Assembly (NCBI GenBank): GCA_017893485.1
Contig: CM030364.1
Coordinates: 249,663,122 to 249,727,121, forward strand
Origin: Hemerocallis citrina
Taxonomy: Eukaryota; Streptophyta; Magnoliopsida; Asparagales; Asphodelaceae
Reading direction: 5' to 3'
Length of the DNA: 64,000 nucleotides
Below the pieces are notes generated by a model. It was not told where the DNA came from. It did not search any database and was given only the letters and a program-made list of their open reading frames with translations. A program made the position numbers and the translations under genes. Of the stretch, positions 11,763 to 22,639 are shown in pieces (the stretch's first letter is position 1; each line of letters starts with the position of its first letter).

Positions 11763-12855
11763 TGTTGGATCCTGTATGCAATGCAAATAAACACTAGATG
11801 AGGGGGGGTGAATATTGTTGTATAAAAATTAATCAATAAATTGAACTTTTCGCACTGTTAAGTCGACTGGAAATAGAAGACAGCCGACTAAAGCGTCAGA
11901 TAAGAAGAGTAATTTAACTAAAGAGTTACAAGTCTATTAAGTTGACTTAGAGAGTAAAGCAGTCGACTGACCAGACCCGATTTACACAAGAATCTCAGAG
12001 AAATTAAAATGCAAGTTTAGAGAATACAACCACAGAGAGTTAACACAGCAAACACCACGTTGTATCCTGGTTCGGTCCCCCCGGCCTACATCCAGTCCCC
12101 AAGCAACCCACTTGAGATTTTTTCACTATTCTTGAAAATAATACAAGAATACTCTACGGTCTTTGACAACAACTATGTCAAATCCATAGACCTCTATCAC
12201 CACTAGAGAGAGCAAAATCCACTCTATACCCTAGAGTGAAACCGATCTAAACCAAGAGTCCTACTCTCCAAACGAGAGGACCACTCTCACAACCCGAGAG
12301 TGAAACAAAAACAAAAAGAGATTTACAACAACCTAAAGCCTTGTATGTGAAAGTGCTTTTTGTATATTGGCTATAGGTTGACTTCTGACTTCAGTCTAGA
12401 ACGAATTCAATGTTATACAAGACTAAAAATCAGAGAACCAAGTCTTAAAGAAAGTATATACTTTTTAAACTTGTTCTTTTTCTTCTCAAAAGCAAAAGAC
12501 TTGAATCAAAAGTTTTAGTAGTTAAGTAACCTTTCCCAAATGAATTCTATACTCTTTTTATATAGTTAGAAACTTTTGGACGTTAAGAAATAGTATCCCA
12601 ACTGCCATACAACAACAGTAAAACATTAGAATTTGAAAAACAAGTTTTAAATTCAGAAACCTGTCAAAAATGGCTCGAACTGTCGACTGGGTTGTCATAA
12701 GAGTCGACTGGTCAGAGCTTGAGTGAGTTCAGTCTGTTTCGTACTCTAACAGTCGACTGCTTCCAAGAGGAAGTCGACTGGTACTCAATCAGCTGAACTT
12801 ATACAAGCTTTGCTTTGACATTATGTTTTTGTAAAAAAATTTCTTTATTTAGGGA

Positions 12856-12890
<35 letters not shown>

Positions 12891-13221
12891 ACAAGGCTTT
12901 TACAAGATTCTAAGACACACAAATAATACAAACAATATTACAAGACATTTGTTCAAAAGTAGCTAATCACATGAAGCTCTTGAAAGTCTTGAACTTGAAA
13001 CTTGTAAGCTTTTGAAAGTCTTGAACTTGAACTTGAGTCTTTGTGGTTTGATCTTGTCTTTGTGGCTTAAGCAAATACTTTTGAAAGCTTCATCACATTG
13101 TATTGGCTTTGAACGCTTCATCATGGTATTGACCTTGAACACTTTTGATACACACTGCAAAAGATATGTAATATAGAACAATTGTGTATTGTGTTGTAGC
13201 CATCCAAATCAAGAATCTACA
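11763..13221 (-). repeat. Copia B 3' LTR (1,459 bp)
   Basis: The plus strand runs TGTTGGATCC...AATCTACA. It matches 20202-21645 apart from scattered substitutions and a longer TG microsatellite (about 12857-12889). It holds six exact GTCGAC sites and several variants. Confidence 0.9.
12857..12889 (+). repeat. (TG)n microsatellite in copia B LTR
   Basis: About 16 TG units. The corresponding position of the other LTR (about 21293-21313) has a shorter, interrupted tract. Confidence 0.9.
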
Positions 13222-13444
13222 TTCTCCTCCTTTTTGATGATGACAACACAATAACTTAAAATAATATAGACATAAAATTTAGACATCATGATGCTCACAC
13301 AAAGCTGGAAAAGATATACAATTGTTACAAGCTCCCCCTGAATAAAGTACAATATGCACAATTTTGAAACAAGACAATACAACATAACATAACATGCACA
13401 ATCATTCACATGCACAAAAAAAAAACATATTTCTCCCCCTTTGT
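13222..13444 (-). promoter_or_regulatory. Polypurine tracts of copia B (three)
   Basis: Minus strand AAAAAGGAGGAGAA abuts the 3' LTR (13222-13235) and is the expected plus-strand primer. Two further purine runs lie upstream: TTCAGGGGGAGC (about 13330-13341) and GATGACAAAGGGGGAGAAA (about 13430-13448). Which ones prime in life is not known. Confidence 0.6.
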
Positions 13445-13704
13445 CATCAACAAAAAATATGGAGGAAACCAACATTGGATAAATATAAAATATGGATAAG
13501 TCAATTACATTGTTCATAAAGTGAAGATAGAACAACATGAAAACATAAAACATAATTTCAAAATTACAAAAACAAAACAAAAAATACATCAATCGTCTTC
13601 TTCGTATTCATCATCACTGTTTGAGGTAGGAGTGGGTTGTGGAAACTGCCTAACAAACATTTGAGTGGGGTTAGCAATGCTAGCCTCAAGAGAATCCTGT
13701 CGAC

Positions 13705-14667
13705 CTAAGATGAGATCGGTACAATCCATGAGATAATAGACGTATAAAGACTCTTAGGATCAGAAAAACTAGCTCTAGGACGAGAACTAGAGGACGAACT
13801 AGAAGCAGACGACCGATGAGGAACAGAAGTAGCTAGAGGAATAGGAGGTGTATTTCTTTGAGAAGACCGAGGGGGCGAGTTAAGAATTTTCATACGTGCT
13901 AAAATTGCACGATCAAAAGATTCATAATGAATAACAACACTCGACTCGGAATCAAGATCAATTTGATAGAAGTTAAAGACATGGGTAAGTAAAGCACCAA
14001 AAGGAAGAAAAGCGGAATGAGTCTTATGGAGACGATTTAAAATTACTCAACTCCAATTTATTTGGATGTTGCTGAAGATGGCATACACCGCTTGTTGCAA
14101 TTCAAATAAAAATTGGTCGTACCTACCCGTTTTAGGGATAATGTTATATGACAATATGCGGTCAACAAGCTTGGTTAGAGGAGTAATCGATTTGTTGGTC
14201 ATTGAAGGACCTTGATTAGGCAAAAAGATTTTTGAAAAAATAGATTGATTATCCATTTCAATATCCCCTAAATCCAACCCTTCATTAGAGATATTCAAAA
14301 TATTCCCTAATTTTTCAGCAGTTATTTTCATTCGAACATTTTTCACCGTTGTAGTGAAAAATATTTCATTACCATCCTCGGATGTTGCAACCTTTATATT
14401 TGTATAAAACAAATATATGAGTTGGGGATAGTAATAGGGTTGACTGACTAAGGATAGAAGTTCAAATAAACCACATTGTTCAAACAATGGGGCAATCGGA
14501 AATCTATCTAAGTCGAGGAAATTAACAAATCTACCCGGAAATATCACAATTTGGCAAATGATAAAATACTTCTCAACAAGAGAAGGGTGCATTAAGTACT
14601 GTAGATAATTGTGAGAAAATTGCTCTTCTTCAACATTAGAACCCCTAGATCTTTTGGGTTTAGGCAT
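13705..14667 (-). pseudogene. Extra ORF after pol in copia B (putative plant transposon protein-like)
   Basis: It starts MPKPKRSRGS at 14667 and runs in one frame to 13705, about 320 residues, broken by a TGA at about 14047-14049 after NIQINW. The N-terminal 200 residues (FPGRFVNFLDLDRF, LVSQPYYYPQLIYLFYTNIK, KLGNILNISNEGLDL) resemble the putative plant transposon protein family. That family is common in plant retroelements and has no known biochemical role. The C-terminus is Ser/Pro/Arg-rich. It sits where SIRE-type elements may carry an envelope-position ORF, in the same strand as pol. No membrane segment or signal peptide is evident, so it is not called envelope. The 13236-13700 stretch downstream has no product. 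Confidence 0.6.
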
Positions 14668-15199
14668 ATTGAGAAGTAAGAAAATTTTGAAAAGAGAGAG
14701 AGATTAAAAGAAGATTAAGCACAACTAGAGAGAAACAAAATACTCAAGAAACTCCGAATGGATTCAAAGCTGGACGAAAAACTTAATGCCAAGAGCAGAA
14801 ACGAAAAGGTCTTCAGAGCAGCCGACTTAGGTTTGGGGATGAAAAGTAAAAAGTGAAAAGGGGGAAGAAGAGTTTAGGGTTTTTACTTGAAGTAAACGGC
14901 TGTGATTGAAAGAGGGTTTGAATGAAGGGTCAAGATTGAAAAGAGGGTAAAAGAAGCCTCATACTGTGACGATTCAGAGTTAGAAAATCAATTTGATGTC
15001 ACGACAGTCGACTGGGTTTTATATCAGTCGACTAAGTCGAGAGAAAATAAGGCCAAACAAAAAAATAAATAAAGCTACTGTTAGTCGACTGAGTTTTTAA
15101 GACAGTCGACTGGTCAGAACACAAAATTCAGTCAAAAATATAGATAACGAAAATACTGTATAAGTCGACTGGAAATCAATTATAAGTCGACATAAACAA

Positions 15200-15821
15200 A
15201 AAAATTTCAAGAAATGTCATGAATGAGAAAATGCCAAGTTCTCTTCTAAAGTTGATAAAAGTGTCTTCTTTAAGAGGTTTGGTAAATATATCTGCTACTT
15301 GTTTATCAGTAGAAATAAAATCTAATATGATATCTTCCTTTAACACAATGATCTCGTAGACAATGATGTCGAATATCAATATGTTTCGTACGTGAATGTT
15401 GAACCGTATTTTTAGATAAATTAATAACACTGGTATTATCACACATTATAGCAGGTCTTGAGAAGAAAATACCATAATCTAATAAAGTTTGTTTCATCCA
15501 TAAAATTTGTGCATAAGCCAAACTTGCAGCAATATATTCAGCTTCTGTATTAGATAGGGATACCAAAATTTGCTTTTTACTGCACCAAGATACTAGTGAA
15601 TGTCCCAAAAAGTGACAAGTTCCACTTGTAATTTTACGATCAGTTTTAGTACCATCAAAATCAGCGTCATTATATGACAAAAGTTGAAAGTTATTGGTGT
15701 GTGGATAAAACAAACAATATTCAAATGTGCCTTTAATGTATCTTAAAATACGTTTCACTGCTTTTAAGTGAGATTCTTTTGGATTGGACAGATATCTAGC
15801 ACACAAACATACGCTAAACAT
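15200..15821 (-). pseudogene. Copia B RNase H
   Basis: Minus strand shows the copia RH order: RYLSNPKESHLKAVKRILRY, DADFDGTKTDRKITSG, a CHFLGHSLVSW block, SLSNTEAEYIAAS (about 15535-15580), ALWMKQ-like and MCDNTSVINLSKN, then a frameshift to STDKQVADIFTKPL near 15300. RNase H removes the RNA strand during cDNA synthesis. Catalytic Asp/Glu residues are present but the frame is broken near 15340. Confidence 0.85.
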
Positions 15822-15839
15822 GATATCTGGTCTACTAAC

Positions 15840-16951
15840 AGTTATATATCAGAGTGAGTCAATCATACCTCGATAGAGTTTTAGATAGACACTCTTACCT
15901 AATTCATCTTTGTCAAGTGCAGTAGTAGCAGCCATAGGTGTGGTCTTACTACTAGTGCTATCCATGCCAAATCGTAATTCCTTAGCATATTTTCCTTAAT
16001 TAATAAATATGCCATTTTGAGACTGTTTTATTCATAGTCCAAGGAAATAATTGAGTTCACCCATGTGACTCATCTCAAACTCATTTTTCATGGTATTAGC
16101 AAACTCTTGACATAGATTACTATTAGTAGATCAAAAAATTATGTCATCTATACATATTTGTATGATTAAAATATTGGTCTTTATTTTCCTAATAAACAAG
16201 GTAGTATCTACTTTACCAATTTTAAAACCAGTTTCTAAGAGAAAAGTTTTTAAGCGATCATACCAAGCACGAGGTGCTTGTTTAAGACCATATAAAGCAT
16301 TTTTCAATTTAAAAACATGGTTTGAAAATTGTTCATGCTCGAAACCGGGTGGTTGTTTAACATAAACATCTTCCTTAATAAAACCATTCAAAAAAGCACT
16401 TTCAACATCCATTTGGAAGAGTGTGAAATTCATAAAACACGCAAAAGATAATAAAATCCTAATTGATTCTAGTCTACAATAGGAGCATATGTTTCATCAA
16501 AATTAATTCCTTCTTCTTGATTATATCCATAAGCAACTAATCTAGCTTTGTTTCTAACGACTTGTCCTGATTCATCTAACTTATTTTTAAATACCCATTT
16601 GGTACCAATTATAGTATGATCAGGAGGCCGTGAAACTAAATCTCATATATCATTTCTTATAAATTGGTTAAGATCATCTTGCTTGGCATTCAACCAAAAT
16701 TCATTCTCACGTGCTTCTTGTATATTTTTTGGTTCAAAATCCGACAAGAAAGCAGTATGAGAAATCATGTTAAAATAAGATCTTGTTTGAATACCATGTG
16801 AAATATCACCAATTATTAAGTCATGATGATGATCTCGAACATCAACAAATGACTTTGGTAAAGTTTGAGTTATCACAACAGGATCAGTCGACTTAACAAT
16901 TCCATCAGCCGAATGATTCACATCAGTCGACTTAGGAATCCTATCAGTCAA
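15840..16951 (-). pseudogene. Copia B reverse transcriptase and IN-RT linker
   Basis: 16951-16643 carries the linker (IPKSTDVNHSADGIVKSTD) followed by a conserved SYFNMISHTAFLSDFEPKNI and EFWLNAKQDDLNQF. RT blocks VYVKQPPGFEHEQF, VFKLKNALYGLKQAPRAWYD and a CIDDIIF version of YVDD follow (16131-16433), and an immediate stop replaces Gly. Stops near 16640 and 16500 separate the blocks. The linker holds a seven-residue periodic S-T/A-D repeat created by GTCGAC-type motifs (16887-16952). Confidence 0.82.
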
Positions 16952-16969
16952 CTTGTCTAGGGTAGTTTG

Positions 16970-18267
16970 CTATAGTGATTTAATAGCGTTATCTAGTGGT
17001 GATGATTCATTTTCATCATCTTCAATAACATTAGACGAAGGTAAAGATTCATCAAATGAAACATGCATAGATTCTTCAATAGTCAAAGTTGACTTAATGA
17101 AAATTCTATATGCCTTACTCCTATTTGAGTATCCAATGAAGATACCTTCATTAGATCTAGCATCAAATTTATCTAGATATCTTTTGTGTTTAATATGAAA
17201 CACTTACAACCAAATACTTTAAAATATGATACTTTAGGAATTCGTTCATAAAAACGTTCATAACAAGTTTTCTTAAGCTTTGGCCTAATCAATATTATAT
17301 TTAAAACATAGCATGCTGTAGAAACAGTTTTAGCCCAGAAGTATTTAGGCAAATTGCTTTCAACAAGCATAATACGTGCTCATTCTTGCAATGTCCTATT
17401 CTTTCTTTCGACCACTCCATTTTGTGGTGCAGCTCTAGGAAATGCAAATGAATGTATTATACCATTCTTGTTGCAATATTCTGAAAATGTTTCATTCTCA
17501 AATTCTCCACCATGATCACTTCTAATAGTGACTATGGTTAGAGATTTTTGATTTTGAATACGTTTGCAAAAATTTGCAAATTCTTCAAAGGCTTCATTTT
17601 TATGTTTTAAAAAGAATACTCATGTAAATCTTGAAAAATCATATAATAAAACAAATACATATCTATTTTTATTTAAAGAAGCAACTCTAGTATGACCAAA
17701 TAAATTCATATGGATTAATTCGAGAGGCCTACTAGTAGAAATCATTTCTTTTGTTTTAAAAGTAGATTTTACTTGTTTTTCTAGTTGACATGCATCACAC
17801 ATCTTATCTTTCCTAAAAGATAATTTTGGTAATCCTTTAACTAGGTTATTCTTAGATAATTTAGCAATATTTTTCATATTTACATGGCCAAATTTCTTAT
17901 GGCAAAGCCAAGAATCATTGTTAGAAGCAACTAAACAAAAATCATTTGAAAACTCATTTGTTTTTAAACATAATTCATATATATTATTTTTCCTAAAACC
18001 TTGAAAGATCACATTTTGCATAGATGAATCATAGATTAAGCATGCATCTTTTTCAAAGACTATTTTATAACCCTTATCACAAAGTTGACTAATACTTAAC
18101 AGATTATGCTTTAAACCACTAACTAGAAATACCTCTTCAATAGTAGGGGTAGTGTTCTTACTGACCATGCATATTCCAATGACCTTTCCTTTGTTATTGT
18201 CACCGAACGTAAAAATTCCTCCATATATCTCATGTATGGAAGAAAGTAGGTTTGCATGGCCAGTCAT
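16970..18267 (-). pseudogene. Copia B protease end, GAG-pre-integrase and integrase
   Basis: After protease, 18267-17620 encodes the pre-integrase zinc region (WLCHKKFGHVN ... MCDACQLEKQ, an HHCC finger) and the start of the integrase core. The first catalytic position reads IHMNLFG, Asn in place of the usual Asp. The rest continues in another frame with a SDHGGEF-like block near 17505 and an ERKNR-like block near 17400. 17370-16970 gives the C-terminal half (YFWAKTVSTACYVLN, VFGCKCFILN, NEGIFIGYSNRSKAYRI). Integration activity is lost. Confidence 0.82.
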
Positions 18268-20190
18268 ATGTTTAGAGCATCCGCTGTCAAGTATCCAACG
18301 TTCCCTTTTAGGTACCTATAAAATAAGAATTGTGAATATGGTACCCTTTTTATTTGGTCCAAAAGATATTAGTGTTTGGAAAACCAAATCCAAAGAGTTT
18401 GATTTACCACCAAAAGCAGGTATATAATTTGCAGAATTACACACATTATGAATAAAAGAATCTATATAAGTAATCCTATCATTTAGACTCAGGTTGACTA
18501 GAACCCAAATATTTTTAGTCTGTCTAGTCGACTTTATTGTACCCTTCAGTCGACTGTTCTGTGAAGTTAGTCAACTGAGAGGTGAAACAAGTCGACTTAT
18601 ATGAGGTTTTCATCTTTCTGAATAAGACTTAAAACCTCTGGGCAGACGACCGAATTTTTGGGTCAGTCGACTGGTCTGAACAGAAGGATTACTCTTTTCA
18701 TGATCAAAAATAATTTTTGGTTTTCAAAATAATCATATAACTTCTTTTCCACACTAGAAACAGAATCAATCTTATTACTACTACTATTATTAGAAGTATG
18801 ATGTTTTTCAAGGGTTTTTTTGAAAACCAAGCCCAAACTTTTTATTAGATTGAACTTGATTTTGGAGAACTTCATTTAAATTCTCTTTTCCTTTATTAAA
18901 CCTAGATACATTCTTGGATATCTCTTCATAATTTTTCTTAAGAGATACAAGATCTATATCCAAGTTTGAAAGACGAGAATTTAAAGACTTGACTTCAACA
19001 TTTAAGTCAAGATTTTCTTGAGAAAGTGTTTGATTAACTTTCTCTAGATATTTAACTCTTATCTTCTCCTTTTTTAGCTCTTGAAAAACTTCATTAAATG
19101 CTTCTAATAAATCATTTGAATTAAAATTGTCACTTACTTCATTTTGAGTAGCCATGAAGCACACATTTGTGACTTCATTTGATTCTTCATTCTCATATGA
19201 GTCGCTATCATCCCAAGTTGCTTGATATGCCTTCTTGTTCTTCATGCACTTGTTCTTTGTGTACTTATCCTTCTTGAAGTTAGGAACTTTTCTTTTTGGT
19301 TTTGCATTTTCTAATGGACAGTCCTTCTTCATGTGTCCTGTTTTATTACATTTGAAACAAGTAGGTATTTCATTAGTATCTTTAAACTTGGAATTGAATT
19401 TACCCTTTTGAAGAAATTTCTTGAATTTTCTAGTTAACATGGCTATTTCTTCTTCATCTTCTTCTTCATCTTCTGAATCGGACATGGCCTTGAAAGCAAG
19501 AGTCTTCTCTTGGCTTGTTGAGGTTCTAGATCCTTCTTTTGTTCTTCTAGTTGTACTTCGTATGCCATTAGATTTTCCACAAGATTCTCAAGAGAGAGTT
19601 GTGTTAAATCGTTGGCTTCTTCTATAGCGGTGGTCTTCTTCTCCCATTCGGGGATTAGGGCACGCAGGACCTTCCTCACCATCTCTGCTTGCGAATATGT
19701 CTTTCTAAGAGTCACAAGAGAGTTTTTGATGTCCGTGAATCTTGTTATCATGTCCGACACATTTTCGTTCTCCTTCATGCGGAACATCTCGAACCTATGA
19801 ACAAGAACAGAGATTTTAGATTCTTTGACCTTATTTGTACCTTCATGTGTTACCTCAAGAGTGTGCCAAATTTAATAAGCCGTTGTTGCGTTTGACACAC
19901 GATTGAACTCATCTTTGGTAAGTGCACAGAAGAGAGCATTCATCGCTTTTGCATTGTTCATGGTGTAGCTCTTCATGTTATCGTTCCATTGTGCATAGGG
20001 AATTTTAGGTACGGTATATTCTGTCTCGATCATGTTCCAAATCTCATAGTTGATGGACTATAGATCGATCTTCATTCTACACTTCTAATAGTTATAGTTT
20101 GTTCCATCAAATAAAGGTGGCCTTTGTGTGGATTGCCTTTCATGGTATTGACTTGCATTTGAAGTAGATGTCATTGCACTCTACCAGACT
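18255..20190 (-). pseudogene. Copia B gag and protease
   Basis: Gag matches the UBN2-type copia gag: SDMITRFTDIKNSLVTLRKT, AEMVRKVLRALIPEWE and ENLMAYEVQLEEQK (19787-19500). An acidic run follows, then a CCHC knuckle CFKCNKTGHMKKDC (about 19319-19362) and a predicted coiled coil (about 18900-19080). The aspartic protease active site WILDSGCSKHM lies at about 18265-18300. Four GTCGAC-type repeats lie between gag and protease (18527-18596). Frameshifts occur near 19460, 18830 and 18660. Confidence 0.82.
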
Positions 20191-20201
20191 CTGATACCAA
20201 G
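20191..20201 (-). promoter_or_regulatory. Copia B primer-binding site
   Basis: The minus strand reads CTTGGTATCAGAGTC immediately inside the LTR that ends in CAACA. It pairs with the initiator-Met tRNA 3' end, as is usual for Ty1/copia. Confidence 0.85.
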
Positions 20202-21645
20202 TGTTGGATCCTGTATGCAAGGCAAATAAACACTAGAGGGGGAGGGGGTGAATAGTGTTGTGTAAAAATTAATCAATAAATTAAACTTTTTGCACTGTTA
20301 AGTCGAGTGGAAATAGAAGACAGTCGACTGAAGCGTCAGATAAGAAGAGTAATTTAACTGAAAAGTTACAAGTCTGTTAAGTCGACTTAGAGAGTAAAGC
20401 AGTCGACTGATCAGACTCGATTTACACAAGAAACTCAGAGAAATAAAAAATGCAAGTTTAGAGAATACAACCACAGAGAGTCAACACAGCAAATATCACG
20501 ATGTATCCTGGTTCGGTCCTCCCGACCTACATCCAGTCCCTAAGCAACCTACTTGAGATTTTCCACTATTCTTGAAAAACAATACAAGAATACGGCCTTT
20601 GACAATAACTATGTCAAATCCGTATACCACTCTCACCACTAGAGAGAGCAAAACCCACTCTACACCCTAGAGTGAAACCGATCTAAACCAAGAGTGCTAC
20701 TCTCCAACCGAGAGGACCACTCTTACAACCCGAGAGTGAAACAACAACAAAAAGAGATTTACAACAACCTACAGCCTTGTATGTGAAAGTGCTTTTTGTA
20801 TATTGGCTATACGTCGACTTCTGACTTCAGCCAAGAACAAATTCGATGTACACAAAACTGAAAATCAGAGAACCAAGTTTTAAAGAAAGTATATGTTTTT
20901 AAACTTGTTCTTTTTCTTCTCAAAAGAAAAAGACTCGAATCAAAAGTTTTAGTAGTTAAGTAACCTTTCCCAAATGAATTATATACTCTTTTTATAGAGT
21001 TAGAAACTTTTGGACATTGAGAAATAGTATCCCAACTGCCATACAACGGTAGTAAAATGTTTGAATTTGAAAAACAAGTTTTAAATTCAGAAAACTGTCA
21101 AAAACAGCTCGAACAGTCGACTGGGTTGCCATAAGAGTCGACTGGTCCGAGCTTGAGTGAGTTCAGTCAGTTTCGTACGCTAACAGTCGATTGCTTCCAA
21201 GAGGAAGTCGACTGGTACTCAATCAGTTGAACTTATACAAGCTTTATTTTGACATTATGTTTCTGTAAAACAATTTCTTTATTTAAGGAATGTGTGTGTG
21301 TGTGTATGTGTGTGACAATACTTTTACAAGATTCTAAGACTCACAAATAATACAAACAATATTACAAGACATTTGTTCAAAAGTAGCTAATCACATGAAG
21401 CTCTTGAAAGTCTTGAACTTGAAATTTGAAAGCTCTTGAAAGTCTTGAACTTGAACTTGAGTCTTTGTGGCTTGATCTTGTCTTTGTGGCTTAAGCAAAT
21501 ACTTTTGAAAGCTTCATCACATTGTACTAGCTTTTAATGCTTCATCATGGTATTGACCTTGAACACTTTTGATATACACTGCAAAAGATATGTAATTTAG
21601 AACAATTGTGTATTGTGTTGTAACCATCAAAATCAAGAATCTACA
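20202..21645 (-). repeat. Copia B 5' LTR (1,444 bp)
   Basis: Partner of 11763-13221. It contains seven exact GTCGAC sites plus variants at the same relative places as the other LTR. Scattered substitutions between the two LTRs indicate an old insertion. Confidence 0.9.
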
Positions 21646-21650
21646 CGAGG

Positions 21651-22600
21651 AACTGAAGATGAAAGTAGAAGAACGCGAGCAGTCTCAAGAATGTGACAAT
21701 GCTTGCGTTCAGCTACACCATTCTGCTCATATGTGTATGGGCATAATTGCTAAAAAAGGTGTCATGAGATTGAAGAATTGATCTCATAGCAGCGGAGGTG
21801 TACTCACGAGAACCGTCAGAACGAAAGGTTTTGATGCGCACACCGAACTGAGTGTGAACCATATTTGTAAAAAACTGGTAAATGTAAGATATCTCAGAGC
21901 GTTGGTGCATAAGAAACATCCATATATATCGAATGAAATCATCGATAAAACTAATATAACAGAGATAACATTTGTGAGAAGGTGTAGGAGAGGGTCCCCA
22001 TATGTCAGAATGAGCAAGTTGAAAATGATGGGTGGTTTGAGAAGTGTTTTTGTTATTAAAATGAAGTGCTATGTGTTTGGCCAAATGACAACCCTAATAA
22101 TCAGACAAATGTGTAAAAGAAAGAGGGACAAGAGCACCACTATGGGCTAAAGTCTTGAGTCGAGACTCACTAACATGACCTAAACATTTGTATCGAAGAT
22201 CAGCATCAACAAAATTAGGATGAGATGTATGTGCAAGTGAAAAATCTAGATGATATAGACGACTTTGTCGACTAGCACGTCCAAACTCCTGACCAGTATG
22301 TGAATCGGTAATAGAACAACCTAAAGAATCAAATGTAATGATAAGACCACTATCGTACAATACACTAAAGAAAATGAGGTTCAGGGATAAATGAGGAGCA
22401 TAAAGAACATATGACAATGTGAGAGTAGGGGGGCTAATAGATCCTGAGTGTGTAGTGAGAAGTTGTGAGGCATCAACTGTGTGTAAGGATGGAGAGTAGG
22501 AGGGAAGTGCAGTGTTGGTGGTGAGCATTGTATAATTACTAGTAAGATAATGTGATGCACCAGAATCTAAAATCCAGGAAGAATTTATACTGGGATTAAT
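21651..22600 (-). pseudogene. Copia A protease, GAG-pre-integrase and integrase catalytic half
   Basis: Protease active site SSWILDSGASHYL at about 22548-22590. The pre-integrase region follows (22094-22528: SYVLYAPHLSLNL, SITDSHTGQEF, SRLYHLDF, CLGHVSESRLKTLAHSG). The integrase core follows (22084-21713): FQLAHSDIWGPS supplies the first Asp, FRSDGSREY the second. A frameshift near 21730 precedes NGVAERKH with the catalytic Glu. The gene is cut at VPR by the copia B target duplication and resumes with SFWVEAV at 11757. Confidence 0.83.
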
Positions 22601-22639
22601 AGAGAATGCAGGGGCAGATGGGCCAACAGTGACGACTAG

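Larger units (their letters stand above)
11763..21645 (-). mobile_element. Copia B: SIRE-type Ty1/copia element (9.9 kb)
   Basis: Terminal repeats 11763-13221 and 20202-21645, minus orientation, with an initiator-Met PBS (TTGGTATCAGAG at about 20191-20201) and a polypurine tract AAAAAGGAGGAGAA at 13222-13235. The flanks CAAGA (11758-11762) and CGAGG (21646-21650) look like one 5-bp target duplication differing by two G/A transitions. The target is the copia A integrase gene. Gag, PR, IN, RT and RH follow in copia order, then an extra ORF before the 3' LTR. Frameshifts and stops throughout show an old copy. GTCGAC palindromes occur across it. Confidence 0.9.

Noticed and set aside
13209..13592. 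127-codon hydrophobic minus-strand frame as an envelope-like protein
   Set aside because: Low-complexity AT-rich sequence overlapping polypurine tracts and the LTR border; no start context or family similarity.
11763..21645. CRISPR-like array (constant repeat with variable spacers)
   Set aside because: The repeat is only about 10 bp and the spacers 11 bp. Copies are scattered in small groups inside a plant retrotransposon and there are no cas genes; reported instead as a palindrome array.
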